Positions 24,206 to 31,996 of a DNA stretch of 57,748 bases are shown here, piece by piece. A model generated the notes under the pieces. That model ran no database searches. It was not told the origin of the DNA and saw only the letters and a list, made by a program, of their open reading frames with translations. The stretch comes from Pseudonocardia thermophila. Lineage in GTDB: Bacteria; Actinomycetota; Actinomycetes; Mycobacteriales; Pseudonocardiaceae. The position numbers and the translations under genes were made by a program. Within the stretch, counting starts at the first letter, position 1. Each line of letters starts with the position of its first letter. Location: positions 1 through 57,748 of the forward strand of contig NZ_FRAP01000030.1 of assembly GCF_900142365.1 (NCBI RefSeq), given 5' to 3'.

Positions 24206-25341
24206 CCCAGTTCACCGTCACCGCCGCTGCCCTGCGGGATGCCGCCCAATGGGCGTCGACCGCCACGCCGTCGCGCCCGATCGCACCCGTGCTGGCTGGC
24301 CTGCTGCTGGACGTCCGCGACGGCCGCGTCGCGGTCACCGGCTACGACTACAACACGCGAGCCACCGCCACCATCGGTGCCGACGTCACCGGACCCGGCC
24401 GCCTGCTCGTCTCCGGGAAGCTGCTGGTCGCGATGGCGAAGACCATCCCGCCCCGCGCCGAGGTCACCTTCACTGACACCGGTGGCACCGTCGAGGCTGT
24501 CGCGGGCCGGGCGCGCTGGTCGTTGCCGCTGCTGCCCGTCGACGACTACCCGGGGTTGCCCGACCTCGGCGCCCCGGTCGGGCACGTCAAGGCTGGCGAC
24601 CTACGTGCCGCACTCGCCAGGGTGCTGCCTGCCGCGTCCCGTGACGTCACGTTGCCCAGCCTCGCTGGTGTCAAGGTCGAGTGCGAGGGCGACCGCATGA
24701 CCCTCGCCGCGACCGACCGCTACCGCATCCCGGCCGCGGAGATCTCGTGGACGCCCGCCGACGGCGGCGAGCCGTGGGAGGCGGTGGTGCCCACGTCGCT
24801 GATGACGGCGGCGTCCCGGGCGGGTGGCAGCGACGACGAGCTATTGGCGGTGTCCTGCTCGGGTAGCGGTTTCGGGTTGGCCGGTGGTGCGGCGCTGCTC
24901 GCTGGTCGTCTGATCGACGCGGTGTTCCCGGCGTGGCGGCGCATCATGCCGGAGCCGGGTGACCGGTTCGTCGTGCTGGAGCGGGAGCCGCTGCTGCAGG
25001 CCGTCGAGCAGGCGCTGGTGGCCGCGGAGAATGACGGGGTGCTGCTCGCGATCGACGTCGACGGCATCCGTGTGGCCGCCGCGGGGGAGGGGCGGCAGGC
25101 GGTGTCGTGGGCGCCGGCTCGGCTGGTGGGTGAGCCGCTGGCGGTGAAGCTGAACGCGGGCTACCTGCGGGACGCGCTGACCTCGCACGACACCAGCGAG
25201 GTGACGGTGCACCTGTATGCGCAGCATCGGCCGCTGCTGGTCGTGTCGGACACGCCGGGGTATCGGCATCTGGTGATGCCGGCGCGGATGTCGGATGCGG
25301 AGCGGGCCGCTATCGAGCGGCCCGAGGAGGTGGCGGCGTGA
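24202..25341 (+). CDS. dnaN: DNA polymerase III beta subunit (sliding clamp) homologue
   Basis: 379 aa, close to the usual three-domain clamp. Domain 1 has PIAPVLAGLLLDV and GYDYNTRATATI, domain 2 LPSLAGVKVEC with AATDRYRI, and domain 3 ends in HLVMPARM, the typical clamp C-terminus. It would tether a polymerase on DNA. A phage-encoded clamp implies replication partly independent of the host clamp, though no polymerase gene is in the window. Starts at ATG 24202. Confidence 0.85.
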   Translation: MTQFTVTAAALRDAAQWASTATPSRPIAPVLAGLLLDVRDGRVAVTGYDYNTRATATIGADVTGPGRLLVSGKLLVAMAKTIPPRAEVTFTDTGGTVEAVAGRARWSLPLLPVDDYPGLPDLGAPVGHVKAGDLRAALARVLPAASRDVTLPSLAGVKVECEGDRMTLAATDRYRIPAAEISWTPADGGEPWEAVVPTSLMTAASRAGGSDDELLAVSCSGSGFGLAGGAALLAGRLIDAVFPAWRRIMPEPGDRFVVLEREPLLQAVEQALVAAENDGVLLAIDVDGIRVAAAGEGRQAVSWAPARLVGEPLAVKLNAGYLRDALTSHDTSEVTVHLYAQHRPLLVVSDTPGYRHLVMPARMSDAERAAIERPEEVAA

Positions 25342-25487
25342 CCGGTGAGCCGGAGCGGTTGGGGCAGGTGTTGCCGCGGGTTGTGGCCGAGTTGGTGCGG
25401 CTTGCTGTGTCGCGGTCGTCGGAGCCTGAGCCGGTGCGGCCGGTGGGGGAGCGAGAGCGGAGCGACAGCCAGCTGGATCGTCTGTAG
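25338..25487 (+). CDS. Small hypothetical protein
   Basis: 49 aa from GTG 25338, overlapping the clamp stop (GTGA). Begins with TGEPERLGQVLPRVVAELVR, a short amphipathic helix, with a charged end. It closes this transcript before the promoter at 25504. Confidence 0.5.
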   Translation: MTGEPERLGQVLPRVVAELVRLAVSRSSEPEPVRPVGERERSDSQLDRL

Positions 25488-25503
25488 TTGTTCGTACCTA
25501 GCT

Positions 25504-25536
25504 TGTGAAGTTGTCTGAAACTGTCCTATGCTGTCC
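25504..25536 (+). promoter_or_regulatory. Promoter with triple 10-bp-phased TGTCY repeat (site 4)
   Basis: TTGTGA (25504-25509), 17 bases, TATGCT (25527-25532). TGTCT (25512), TGTCC (25522) and TGTCC (25532) follow one another at exactly 10 bases, covering the whole promoter. ATG 25539 lies seven bases after the -10: a leaderless start. Confidence 0.58.
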
Positions 25537-25538
25537 GC

Positions 25539-25763
25539 ATGAGCGACGCGACGGACACCGCCCCCCGCCCCCTGATCGTGAACTGGGAGGTCGCCTACGC
25601 CTACCGGCTCGACGGCGACACCGCCGACCGCCACGCGATCGTCACCATCGCCGCCGACACCGCCGAGGAGGCCAAGACCAGGGCCGCCGAGGACCTGGCC
25701 CTCATCCCCGGCCTGCGGATCCTCGCCGCCCGCGAGGGCGAGTGCCCGCTCTGGGCGCTGTGA
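25539..25763 (+). CDS. Hypothetical phage protein, leaderless
   Basis: 74 aa small alpha/beta protein: VNWEVAYAYRLDGDTADRHA, then ADTAEEAKTRAAEDLALIPG. Likely translated from a leaderless mRNA (see the promoter before it). No family recognised. Confidence 0.62.
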   Translation: MSDATDTAPRPLIVNWEVAYAYRLDGDTADRHAIVTIAADTAEEAKTRAAEDLALIPGLRILAAREGECPLWAL

Positions 25764-25848
25764 CCACCCGGCCCCGGCAGTACTGCCAGCTGCCGGGGTC
25801 CACCCCGGCCACCACCCCGCCCGCATGATCAGGAAGGAGCCACCCTCG

Positions 25849-26169
25849 ATGGCCGCCACCGCCACCGCCACGATCTCCCGCGGCGCACTCGCTGCCGTGC
25901 TCGACGCCGCCGGACTGTGCGACTACGAGCTGTGCGACACCTACAGCGGCCGCGGCATGCACGGCGCGACCTGCTTCGGCGTGATCGTCGACCGCGAAGA
26001 CCTTCCCCGCCTGTTCTCCGCGTTCGGCTACGCCACCGGCACCGCGCAGGCCGACGACGACCTGGCCACCGCAGCGAAGTGGGCCGAGCTGGCCGACGCC
26101 GCCGTCACGGACGAGATGGGCCGCTACCGGGTGATCGCGTACTTCCCTGGCTGGCAGGTCGAAGGATGA
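25849..26169 (+). CDS. Hypothetical phage protein
   Basis: 106 aa. ISRGALAAVLDAAGLCDYEL and GATCFGVIVDREDLPRLFSAFGYATG suggest a small alpha/beta domain. ATG 25849 follows AAGGAG by about 10 bases; an in-frame ATG 25825 overlaps that site and is less likely. Confidence 0.55.
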   Translation: MAATATATISRGALAAVLDAAGLCDYELCDTYSGRGMHGATCFGVIVDREDLPRLFSAFGYATGTAQADDDLATAAKWAELADAAVTDEMGRYRVIAYFPGWQVEG

Positions 26170-26315
26170 GCGAAGGACCGGGCTAGCCGCGCGGGTCGCG
26201 CACCTGTTGACCGCGATCCACCGCGCGCAGCGCACCTGCCGCAGCGGTGTCGCAGTCGACGTCGGCGACACCGGCACGACCGACGACCTGATCACCACCT
26301 CATCCAGAGACACCG

Positions 26316-26384
26316 ATGACCACCACCGACAAGACCAGCAAGCTGCTGCACGGCCTCGACGGTTCGCAGCGGGGCGAGACGTGA
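26316..26384 (+). CDS. Putative very small peptide
   Basis: 22 codons (starting MTTTDKTSKLLHGL), the stop overlapping the next GTG. Supported only by the overlap pattern of the operon; it may be a translational coupler rather than a functional peptide. Confidence 0.25.
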   Translation: MTTTDKTSKLLHGLDGSQRGET

Positions 26385-26521
26385 CCGCGCTGCTCATCAC
26401 TGCCGCCGTGCTGGTCGCGTGGCCGCTGCTGGGGCTGCTCATCGCACTCGCGATTGCCCGACGCCTCGCCGCTGCATCCGCCACCCTGCCCGAGCCCCAC
26501 ACGGCTGTGGAGACACCCTGA
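26381..26521 (+). CDS. Small single-span membrane protein
   Basis: 46 aa; residues 2-27 (TALLITAAVLVAWPLLGLLI...) form a membrane helix. GTG 26381 and a TGATG junction with the next gene. Phage-encoded small membrane protein of unknown role. Confidence 0.5.
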   Translation: MTALLITAAVLVAWPLLGLLIALAIARRLAAASATLPEPHTAVETP

Positions 26522-26781
26522 TGACCACCACCACCGACACCACCGTTGACGCCGGGCCTGAGCGGTCCCTGCAGGACAGCCACCACCGCTACAACGTGCT
26601 CGGCGACCTGATCGGTGTGCTGCTCGACCAGGCCGGTATCGCTGTCACCGTGCACACCGGCCCCAGCCGGGTCGGGTTGCCCACCTACGGCCTCGCGCGA
26701 CTCGCCGAAGTGCTCGACCTTGCTGGTCTGATCGACGACACCCGCGCGGTCGAGCTGGTCGAGCGGCTGGAGCAGTCGTGA
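26521..26781 (+). CDS. Hypothetical phage protein
   Basis: 86 aa, helical: YNVLGDLIGVLLDQAGIAVT and LARLAEVLDLAGLIDDTRAV. Starts at ATG 26521 (TGATG junction). No family recognised. Confidence 0.5.
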   Translation: MTTTTDTTVDAGPERSLQDSHHRYNVLGDLIGVLLDQAGIAVTVHTGPSRVGLPTYGLARLAEVLDLAGLIDDTRAVELVERLEQS

Positions 26782-26855
26782 CCACCGACGACGCGGCACC
26801 TGTGGCCGTGGCTGCGCTCCCCGAAGATCCCTCCGCTCCCCGAGGAGACCCTGAG

Positions 26856-27164
26856 ATGAGTCGACCTGTCGTGCTCAGCTGCAAGACCGACCCCGAGCAC
26901 CGCGTGCAGGCCATGTACTACGACGGCGGCAGCACGTGCAGGGCTGCGATGGTGCAGTGGGCTCGCGCGCTCGGGTTCGCAGCCGAGCGCGAGCGGGGCA
27001 AGGTCGTGATCGTGGTGGATCGGCAGCGCCGCGAGGACGTGGTGATCCACCCCGGCTACTGGCTGGTGATCGACCGCACCAAGCCGCGTCGGCGGCAGCA
27101 GGCGCAGTCGTGGGACGCGTACGAGCTGTCCCACCATTTCGCCCGCGAGGGGGTGGCTGCGTGA
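26856..27164 (+). CDS. Hypothetical phage protein
   Basis: 102 aa. VVLSCKTDPEHRVQAMYYDG, a central basic patch and IHPGYWLVIDRTKPRRRQQ suggest a compact, possibly nucleic-acid-binding protein. I chose ATG 26856 because GAGGAG lies 9-10 bases upstream; GTG 26778, coupled to the previous stop, would add a low-complexity N-terminus of 26 residues. Confidence 0.52.
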   Translation: MSRPVVLSCKTDPEHRVQAMYYDGGSTCRAAMVQWARALGFAAERERGKVVIVVDRQRREDVVIHPGYWLVIDRTKPRRRQQAQSWDAYELSHHFAREGVAA

Positions 27165-27760
27165 AGGTCGCCGGCCTTGACCTCAGCCTCACCTCGACCG
27201 GTATCGCGGTCATCCGGGACCGTCCGCGCAGCACGAGCGGGCTGGACCAGATGATCGTCACCACTCACCGGGTCATCAGTGTGGCCCCGAAGCTGCCGCG
27301 CGGCGCCAAGCCCACGATCCGGCAGCGGCGCGACCGCATCGCCAGAGTGGTGAGCGAGATCGCCGAGTGCGTGTTGCCCGGGCTCGACCTCGCCGTGATC
27401 GAGGGCCCGTCCTACGGGTCTTTCGGTGGTCAGGCGTGGGATCGGGCGTGGCTGTGGGGCGCGGTCGTGGAGCGCATGATCGGTAACGGCGTGTCGGTGG
27501 CGATCGTGCAGCCTGCGACGCGCGCGCTGTGGGCGACCGGCTCGGGTTCGTCGTCGAAGTCACCGATCGCGGTGCACATGTCGCGGATGTGGCCGCAGGT
27601 CGACCCGGGTGTTTCCGACGACGAATGGGACGGGCTGGCGCTCGCGTCGATGGGTGCGCAGCACCTCGGGATGATCCCGTGCGAGCTGGCCCGGCATCGG
27701 CAGCAGCTGGACAAGGTGTCGTGGCCGGACTTCCCCGCTGGTGTGGAGCTGGCGTCGTGA
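27161..27760 (+). CDS. RuvC-like Holliday-junction resolvase / RNase H-fold nuclease
   Basis: 199 aa. VAGLDLSLTSTGIAVI carries the first catalytic Asp, AVIEGPSYGSFGG the Glu of strand 4, and SDDEWDGLALASMGAQHLG the C-terminal acidic pair, the RuvC pattern. Phage members resolve recombination or replication junctions before packaging. GTG 27161 overlaps the previous stop. Confidence 0.8.
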   Translation: MKVAGLDLSLTSTGIAVIRDRPRSTSGLDQMIVTTHRVISVAPKLPRGAKPTIRQRRDRIARVVSEIAECVLPGLDLAVIEGPSYGSFGGQAWDRAWLWGAVVERMIGNGVSVAIVQPATRALWATGSGSSSKSPIAVHMSRMWPQVDPGVSDDEWDGLALASMGAQHLGMIPCELARHRQQLDKVSWPDFPAGVELAS

Positions 27761-27891
27761 GCCGGCTGTTCGAGCACTTCGGTGACCCCGACGCGAACCG
27801 CGGCGCCGGGGCCGCCGAGATGGGCTGGGAGCGCCGCGCTCGCCGCGCCGACGCCCGCCGCCAAGCCCATGCCCCGGACGGTGAGACGTGA
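27757..27891 (+). CDS. Small basic hypothetical protein
   Basis: 44 aa, beginning SRLFEHFGDPDANRGAGAAE, then an Arg/Ala-rich helix. GTG 27757 overlaps the resolvase stop. A further tiny frame (27891-27956) follows by a TGATG junction and may only serve coupling. Confidence 0.42.
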   Translation: MSRLFEHFGDPDANRGAGAAEMGWERRARRADARRQAHAPDGET

Positions 27892-27948
27892 TGCCCCACG
27901 ACCTACGCGTCACCGTCGCCCGCCCCTCACCGAGAGGAGAGCTCCACC

Positions 27949-28140
27949 ATGAGTGACCCCGGAATCACCCCCGAGCGCCACGAGCACCGGGTCGTGCACC
28001 TACGCGTCGCCTACACCCTGTGGGGAGCCGTCACCGACCCCACCGCACTGGCCGAGCTGATCACCCGCGGGATCGGACCCGCGAAGCGCTACGGGTGCGG
28101 ACTGCTGGTCGTCGCCAGCACGGACAGGAGCCTGCGATGA
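27949..28140 (+). CDS. Hypothetical phage protein
   Basis: 63 aa; EHRVVHLRVAYTLWGAVTDP and IGPAKRYGCGLLVVAST suggest one small alpha/beta unit. ATG 27949 with a GAGAGGAGAG site. Overlaps the next gene (ATGA). Confidence 0.55.
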   Translation: MSDPGITPERHEHRVVHLRVAYTLWGAVTDPTALAELITRGIGPAKRYGCGLLVVASTDRSLR

Positions 28141-28880
28141 CCGCATCAACTAGTCTCATCCACCACCTCGCCGGCGAGCCTGATCCGGTCGCGTCCATGG
28201 CGAAGCTCCTCACCGACACCCCCGGCGTGTGCACGATCTGCGCACGCCGCGTACCCCGCACCGCTGACGCCGGGAAAGCGCTCGGCACGAACTTCGCCGA
28301 CCGCTCCATGTACCGCGCCACCACCAGCCTGGTGTGCCCTGCATGTCTGTGGTGCTGCTCGGGGAAACCGCCGGCCACGCTGCGCATGTGGACCGTGGTC
28401 GCGGTCCCCGGCCAGACCCTGCCGGCATCGAACCCGAAGGCGTGGCTGCAGGACACCCCCGGCCTGTACCTCGGGGCGCGCGGCGACACCACCGGCGCGC
28501 TCGTCGATTCCATCCTGACCGCCCCACCCGCGGGACCGTGGCATGTGTCGGTCGCCGTGTCCGGGCAGAAGCACGTCGTCCCGTACTCCGACATCAACTG
28601 CGGCGGTGGCCGGTGGGCGGTGCGTGTGGAGACCGTGACCGTGACCGGTACCCCCGACGAGTGGGTCCACGTCCGTGGTCACGCGCTGGCACTGAGACGT
28701 CTCGGTGTCCCCGCCGCCGACGTCCTCACCGGCACCCCCCGCTACCTCAAGACCCCCGCCGACCTGGCGGCGTGGCGATCCCACTCGCACCAGCTGGTCC
28801 CGTGGCTGGGGTCACCGATGCTCAGCCTCGCTCTGTGGACCATCACGAAAGGAGCCCTCGATGACCACCCCGACTGCTGA
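28137..28880 (+). CDS. Zinc-finger protein resembling type IV CRISPR Csf1
   Basis: 247 aa. An N-terminal zinc finger (CTICARR about residue 32 and LVCPACLWCC about 66) is followed by LRMWTVVA, a low-complexity central region, and PAGPWHVSVAVSGQKHVVPY (about 130-150) with DINCGGGRWAVRVETVTV. The order 'two CxxC pairs, PP, SGQKH, N, then a beta strand' is what I recall of Csf1, the Cas8-like subunit of type IV systems. No csf2/csf3, cas6 or array is in the window. The family call rests on memory of motifs only and could be chance. ATG 28137. Confidence 0.4.
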   Translation: MTASTSLIHHLAGEPDPVASMAKLLTDTPGVCTICARRVPRTADAGKALGTNFADRSMYRATTSLVCPACLWCCSGKPPATLRMWTVVAVPGQTLPASNPKAWLQDTPGLYLGARGDTTGALVDSILTAPPAGPWHVSVAVSGQKHVVPYSDINCGGGRWAVRVETVTVTGTPDEWVHVRGHALALRRLGVPAADVLTGTPRYLKTPADLAAWRSHSHQLVPWLGSPMLSLALWTITKGALDDHPDC

Positions 28881-29208
28881 GCTCGACCGGGCCACCGTCG
28901 ACCTGATCTTCGCGCTGCGTGACTCGCTCACCGACGACGGACCATCCCGGATGGATTTCTGGTCCGGTGGTCGTGCCGCGGCGGCGATCGCCACGGCCGC
29001 GGCCGGCGCCGAGTCGGCCGCCCAGGCGATCACCACCGCCGCGCGGAAGCTGCAGATCCCGCAGATCGCCACCCGTCACGCCGCCACCGTCCGCCGCGTC
29101 GCCGACGTCATCGACAGCGACTACCAGGCGTGGGGAGGAAGTCAACTTGGAGGACCCTGTCATGGGCGAATTCATCGAGCCTGTGGACGCGCCCCTGATG
29201 CACGCTGA
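28861..29208 (+). CDS. Hypothetical phage protein
   Basis: 115 aa. Ala-rich helical protein: LDRATVDLIFALRDSL, then GAESAAQAITTAARKL. ATG 28861 has AAAGGAG about 7 bases upstream and overlaps the previous gene by 20 bases. The last residues overlap the next gene's ribosome site in another frame. Confidence 0.48.
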   Translation: MTTPTAELDRATVDLIFALRDSLTDDGPSRMDFWSGGRAAAAIATAAAGAESAAQAITTAARKLQIPQIATRHAATVRRVADVIDSDYQAWGGSQLGGPCHGRIHRACGRAPDAR

Positions 29209-29464
29209 ACCGCTGGACGAGGCCACCCAGCGTCGTGCCGCGTTGAACCTGGCGTGGCGGCTGCAGCGCCGCCCTGGCGACACCAGCCTCGAGGACGTGT
29301 TGACCGTGCTGCAGGCGCTCGGGCTCGCCCCGTACGAGAAGGTCGAGACGGTATTCAACCCGTCCACCGGGTCGACCGCGTCCGAGCTGCTGCGCCGCGA
29401 GCGTGCCGCCCGGCAGCGGGAGCAGCGGCGCCTGCTCCGCGAGCAGCAGGCGCAGGTGTCGTGA
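29162..29464 (+). CDS. Hypothetical phage protein
   Basis: 100 aa. LDEATQRRAALNLAWRLQRR and a long basic helix at the end (RRERAARQREQRRLLREQQA). ATG 29162 has GGAGGA 7 bases before; TTG 29147 with GGGGAGGAAG is an alternative. Overlaps the SLOG gene by four bases. Confidence 0.52.
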   Translation: MGEFIEPVDAPLMHAEPLDEATQRRAALNLAWRLQRRPGDTSLEDVLTVLQALGLAPYEKVETVFNPSTGSTASELLRRERAARQREQRRLLREQQAQVS

Positions 29465-30108
29465 CCATCCCGCGGATCCTGGTCACCGGTAGCCGCTATT
29501 GGCCATGGCACCAGGCCCACATCATCCTGTCGGTGCTGCAGAAGGCCGTGACGGACCTGCAGCGCGACCCCGACCAGCCGGTCACCCTCGTGCACGGCGC
29601 CGCCCGCGGCGTCGACACCATCGCCGCCCGCTGGTGGGCGCGACAGGGGTGGCCGGTCGATCCGCACCCCGCCGACTGGCGCCGCTACGGCCCGTCGGCG
29701 GGGCACCGCCGCAACGCGTCGATGGTCGCTCTCGGTGCCGACCTGTGTCTGGCTTTCCCACGCGGTCGCAGCCCCGGCACTCGCGGCTGCATCGAGCTGG
29801 CCCGCCGCGCCGGCATCCCCGTGATCCGTCACCGAAGGACAGCTGTGATCACCGAGCACATGTACATCTGGGGAGCGGGTATCACGTTCGTGGTGCTCGC
29901 TCCCGCGTTCACCGCCGCCCTGATGAGGTGGCTCGGCGCGCGCGGTCCCGCCGAGGCCGCCACGTTGACGTTCATCGGCGTGGGCTTCGCCGCCGCCGCG
30001 GCCACGTTTTGGCCGGTCACTGTGCCGTGCCTCGCGGTGTGGCTGGCCGCGTTCGCCGGGTGGTGGCTCTGGCAGCGCCGCGTCCGGGGGAGGACCGATG
30101 CTCGCTGA
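29461..30108 (+). CDS. SLOG-domain (YspA/DprA-like) protein with C-terminal membrane helices
   Basis: 215 aa. Residues 1-125 match YspA-type SLOG domains: ILVTGSRYW, LVHGAARGVDTIAARWWARQ, PHPADWRRYG, AGHRRNASMV, then ADLCLAFPRG. SLOG proteins bind nucleotides or their derivatives. After IPVIRHRR come two membrane helices (about 135-155 and 165-200). A GTG at 29845 with a GAAGGA site could start the membrane part as a separate protein, but there is no stop between them. Confidence 0.72.
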   Translation: MTIPRILVTGSRYWPWHQAHIILSVLQKAVTDLQRDPDQPVTLVHGAARGVDTIAARWWARQGWPVDPHPADWRRYGPSAGHRRNASMVALGADLCLAFPRGRSPGTRGCIELARRAGIPVIRHRRTAVITEHMYIWGAGITFVVLAPAFTAALMRWLGARGPAEAATLTFIGVGFAAAAATFWPVTVPCLAVWLAAFAGWWLWQRRVRGRTDAR

Positions 30109-30700
30109 CTGGCACATCCTCGACGCCCTACGTAGCCGCCGGGTCGTCGTCGACCCGGTGGAGCCCGACCAGGTCCAGCCCGCCAGCATCGATCTGCGCC
30201 TGGACGACCGGTTCGCGCAGCTACGCGGCGGCGCGGACGCGATTGACCCTGCCTGCGACAACGTGGGCGTGTTCCGCACCTTCCAGGTGCAGGCTGGGTC
30301 GTGCCACGTGATGCAGCCCGGGGAATGCCTGTTGGCGTCCACTCTGGAGCGGGTCGAGCTGGCGGATGACGTGGTGGGCCGTGTGGAGGGCAAGTCCAGC
30401 CTTGGCCGCCTGTTCCTGCTGGTGCACGCGACCGCCGGTTTCATCGACCCGGGGTTCAGCGGCCACATCACCCTGGAGTTGGTCAATGTGTCGCCGCGGC
30501 CGTGGCGGCTGTGGCCCGGGATGCGGATCGCTCAGTTGTCGCTGCAGCAGATGTCGGCGCCCGCAGCAGCGCCGTATGGGTCGGCCGAGGTGGGGTCGCA
30601 TTACCAGCACCAGCCGCGCGGGCCGGTGCTGTCGCGGGTGCACCAGCGGTTCACTGCGGTGCCGCCGGCGCTCATCGCGGAGATGAGGGAGGCCGGGTGA
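30098..30700 (+). CDS. dcd: dCTP deaminase
   Basis: 200 aa. The trimeric dCTP deaminase/dUTPase motifs are clear: QPASIDLRLD, GKSSLGRLFLLVHATAGFID (catalytic Glu/Arg region) and GFSGHITLELVN. It converts dCTP to dUTP (or directly to dUMP in the bifunctional form), supplying dTMP for phage DNA synthesis. ATG 30098 overlaps the SLOG gene by 11 bases; TGATG junction with the next gene. Confidence 0.92.
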   Translation: MLADWHILDALRSRRVVVDPVEPDQVQPASIDLRLDDRFAQLRGGADAIDPACDNVGVFRTFQVQAGSCHVMQPGECLLASTLERVELADDVVGRVEGKSSLGRLFLLVHATAGFIDPGFSGHITLELVNVSPRPWRLWPGMRIAQLSLQQMSAPAAAPYGSAEVGSHYQHQPRGPVLSRVHQRFTAVPPALIAEMREAG

Positions 30701-30746
30701 TGCGCCGCGTGGTGCTGCTCGCCGCCGCCGTGGTGGCGCTCGCGGG

Positions 30747-31367
30747 GTGCGGTGCGGCTCCGTGGCGCTGGAGGCGCCGGTCGCTGCGTCCACGTCGACC
30801 GGCACGACCGCTGCTGCCGCGCTGGCAGCGCTGCCGGTCAAGGGCCGCGCCCCGAAGACCGGGTACAGCCGAGCCCAGTTCGGGGCCCGCTGGGCCGACG
30901 TCGACCGCAACGGCTGCGACCAGCGCAACGATGTCCTGCGCCGTGACTTGGACCGGACGGTGCTGCGCGGCCGCTGCACCGTGGTGGCTGGTCTGCTGCG
31001 GTCGCTGTACACCGGCCGGATCGTGGAGTTCCGCCGCGGCCCTGACACCAGCGACGATGTGCAGATCGACCACGTGGTGGCGCTGTCCAACGCGTGGCAG
31101 ACCGGGGCGCAGCAGCTGTCGCCGGCGGAGCGAGAGCAGCTGGCCAACGACCCGCTCAACCTGGTCGCCGTCGAGGGTGAGGTCAACCGGTCCAAGGGTG
31201 ACGGCGACGCCGCGACGTGGCTGCCGCCGCTGCAGGCTGCGCGCTGCGGTTATGTGGCGCGGCAGGTCGCGGTGAAGACCCGCTACCGGTTGTGGGTGAC
31301 ACCGCCGGAGCGGGACGCGATCGCTCGTGTGCTCGGCACTTGCCCGGATCAGGAGCTGCCGATGTGA
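30747..31367 (+). CDS. DUF1524/HNH-like nuclease, signal peptide out of frame
   Basis: The nuclease domain reads YSRAQFGARWADVDRNGCDQ, RNDVLRRDL, VQIDHVVALSNAW (catalytic His), LANDPLNLVAVEG and KGDGDAATWLPP, a set typical of secreted actinobacterial DUF1524 nucleases. Directly upstream, ATG 30700 starts a perfect lipoprotein signal (MRRVVLLAAAVVALAGC), but in another frame; the two would join by one indel near 30745-30760. Read as it stands, GTG 30747 gives a cytoplasmic 206 aa protein. Either a sequencing error, a programmed shift, or a gene losing export. Confidence 0.65.
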   Translation: MRCGSVALEAPVAASTSTGTTAAAALAALPVKGRAPKTGYSRAQFGARWADVDRNGCDQRNDVLRRDLDRTVLRGRCTVVAGLLRSLYTGRIVEFRRGPDTSDDVQIDHVVALSNAWQTGAQQLSPAEREQLANDPLNLVAVEGEVNRSKGDGDAATWLPPLQAARCGYVARQVAVKTRYRLWVTPPERDAIARVLGTCPDQELPM

Positions 31368-31394
31368 GCTGTCGGTTCCTGGCTGTTGCGCTGT

Positions 31395-31429
31395 CGGCCC
31401 CGCTGCCCGCGAGCAGGGTAGCGGGGCCG
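31395..31429 (+). terminator. Rho-independent-type hairpin
   Basis: Perfect 10-base arms CGGCCCCGCT (31395-31404) and AGCGGGGCCG (31420-31429), 28 bases after the nuclease stop and before the next promoter. Ends the first early operon. Confidence 0.6.
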
Positions 31430-31431
31430 TG

Positions 31432-31448
31432 GTGTGTGTGTGTGTGTG
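31432..31448. repeat. GT dinucleotide run
   Basis: About eight GT units directly after the hairpin, in a non-coding stretch. No function evident. Confidence 0.7.
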
Positions 31449-31513
31449 GGTGTCGAGGCGTGGTGGGCGGGGTGGCCGGTGGTAGAACAGGGGCCAGCGG
31501 CGGACAGGCGCGC

Positions 31514-31543
31514 TAGACAGAAACGGACAACTTCGGATACCCT
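31514..31543 (+). promoter_or_regulatory. Promoter with phased operator (site 5)
   Basis: TAGACA (31514-31519), 18 bases, TACCCT (31538-31543), with AGACA (31515) and GGACA (31525) ten bases apart. Shares AGACAGAAACGGACAACT with the xis promoter. Starts the recombination/replication operon. Confidence 0.52.
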
Positions 31544-31618
31544 GGGGGCAGGTTGGCCGGGGGTGAGCCACCACCCCCGGCCACTCGACCGCCACCCCTG
31601 AGACACCTAGGACGGCCG

Positions 31619-31996
31619 ATGACAACAGCGTACGACACCACCACGACGGCACCCGGGTTTCCAGTCGCCCGCGAGACACGAGCAACCGTCGTCGACCTCA
31701 CCGGCGTCGACCTGGACGTCTTCGACGCCCTCCGCGACCTGCCCTACACCGTCGCCACCCACATCGTCACCACCGACGACGACCCCGCCCCTTGCGAGGG
31801 CGACACCTGCACCCCCGACGAACCGCTCGACGCCGAATACCTCATCCACTGGCGCACCCACGAAAGCCGCCGCACCTACCAGCTCCCCGTGTGCCGCGGA
31901 TGCCTGCTCATCGAGGTGCGCAAGCTGCACACCCGCCCCGACACCGACACCGCCACCCTCTGCGTCGACCTGCCCCTGCCGGCGGTGACCGCATGA
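31619..31996 (+). CDS. Hypothetical phage protein
   Basis: 125 aa. A FDALRDLPYTVATHIV segment precedes cysteines in PCEGDTCTP and VCRGCLLIE, suggesting a zinc site. ATG 31619 with AGGA upstream. First gene of the second early operon. Confidence 0.58.
   Translation: MTTAYDTTTTAPGFPVARETRATVVDLTGVDLDVFDALRDLPYTVATHIVTTDDDPAPCEGDTCTPDEPLDAEYLIHWRTHESRRTYQLPVCRGCLLIEVRKLHTRPDTDTATLCVDLPLPAVTA

Noticed and set aside
31432..31448. GT run as a phase-variable switch
   Set aside because: It lies after a terminator and outside any promoter spacer or coding frame.
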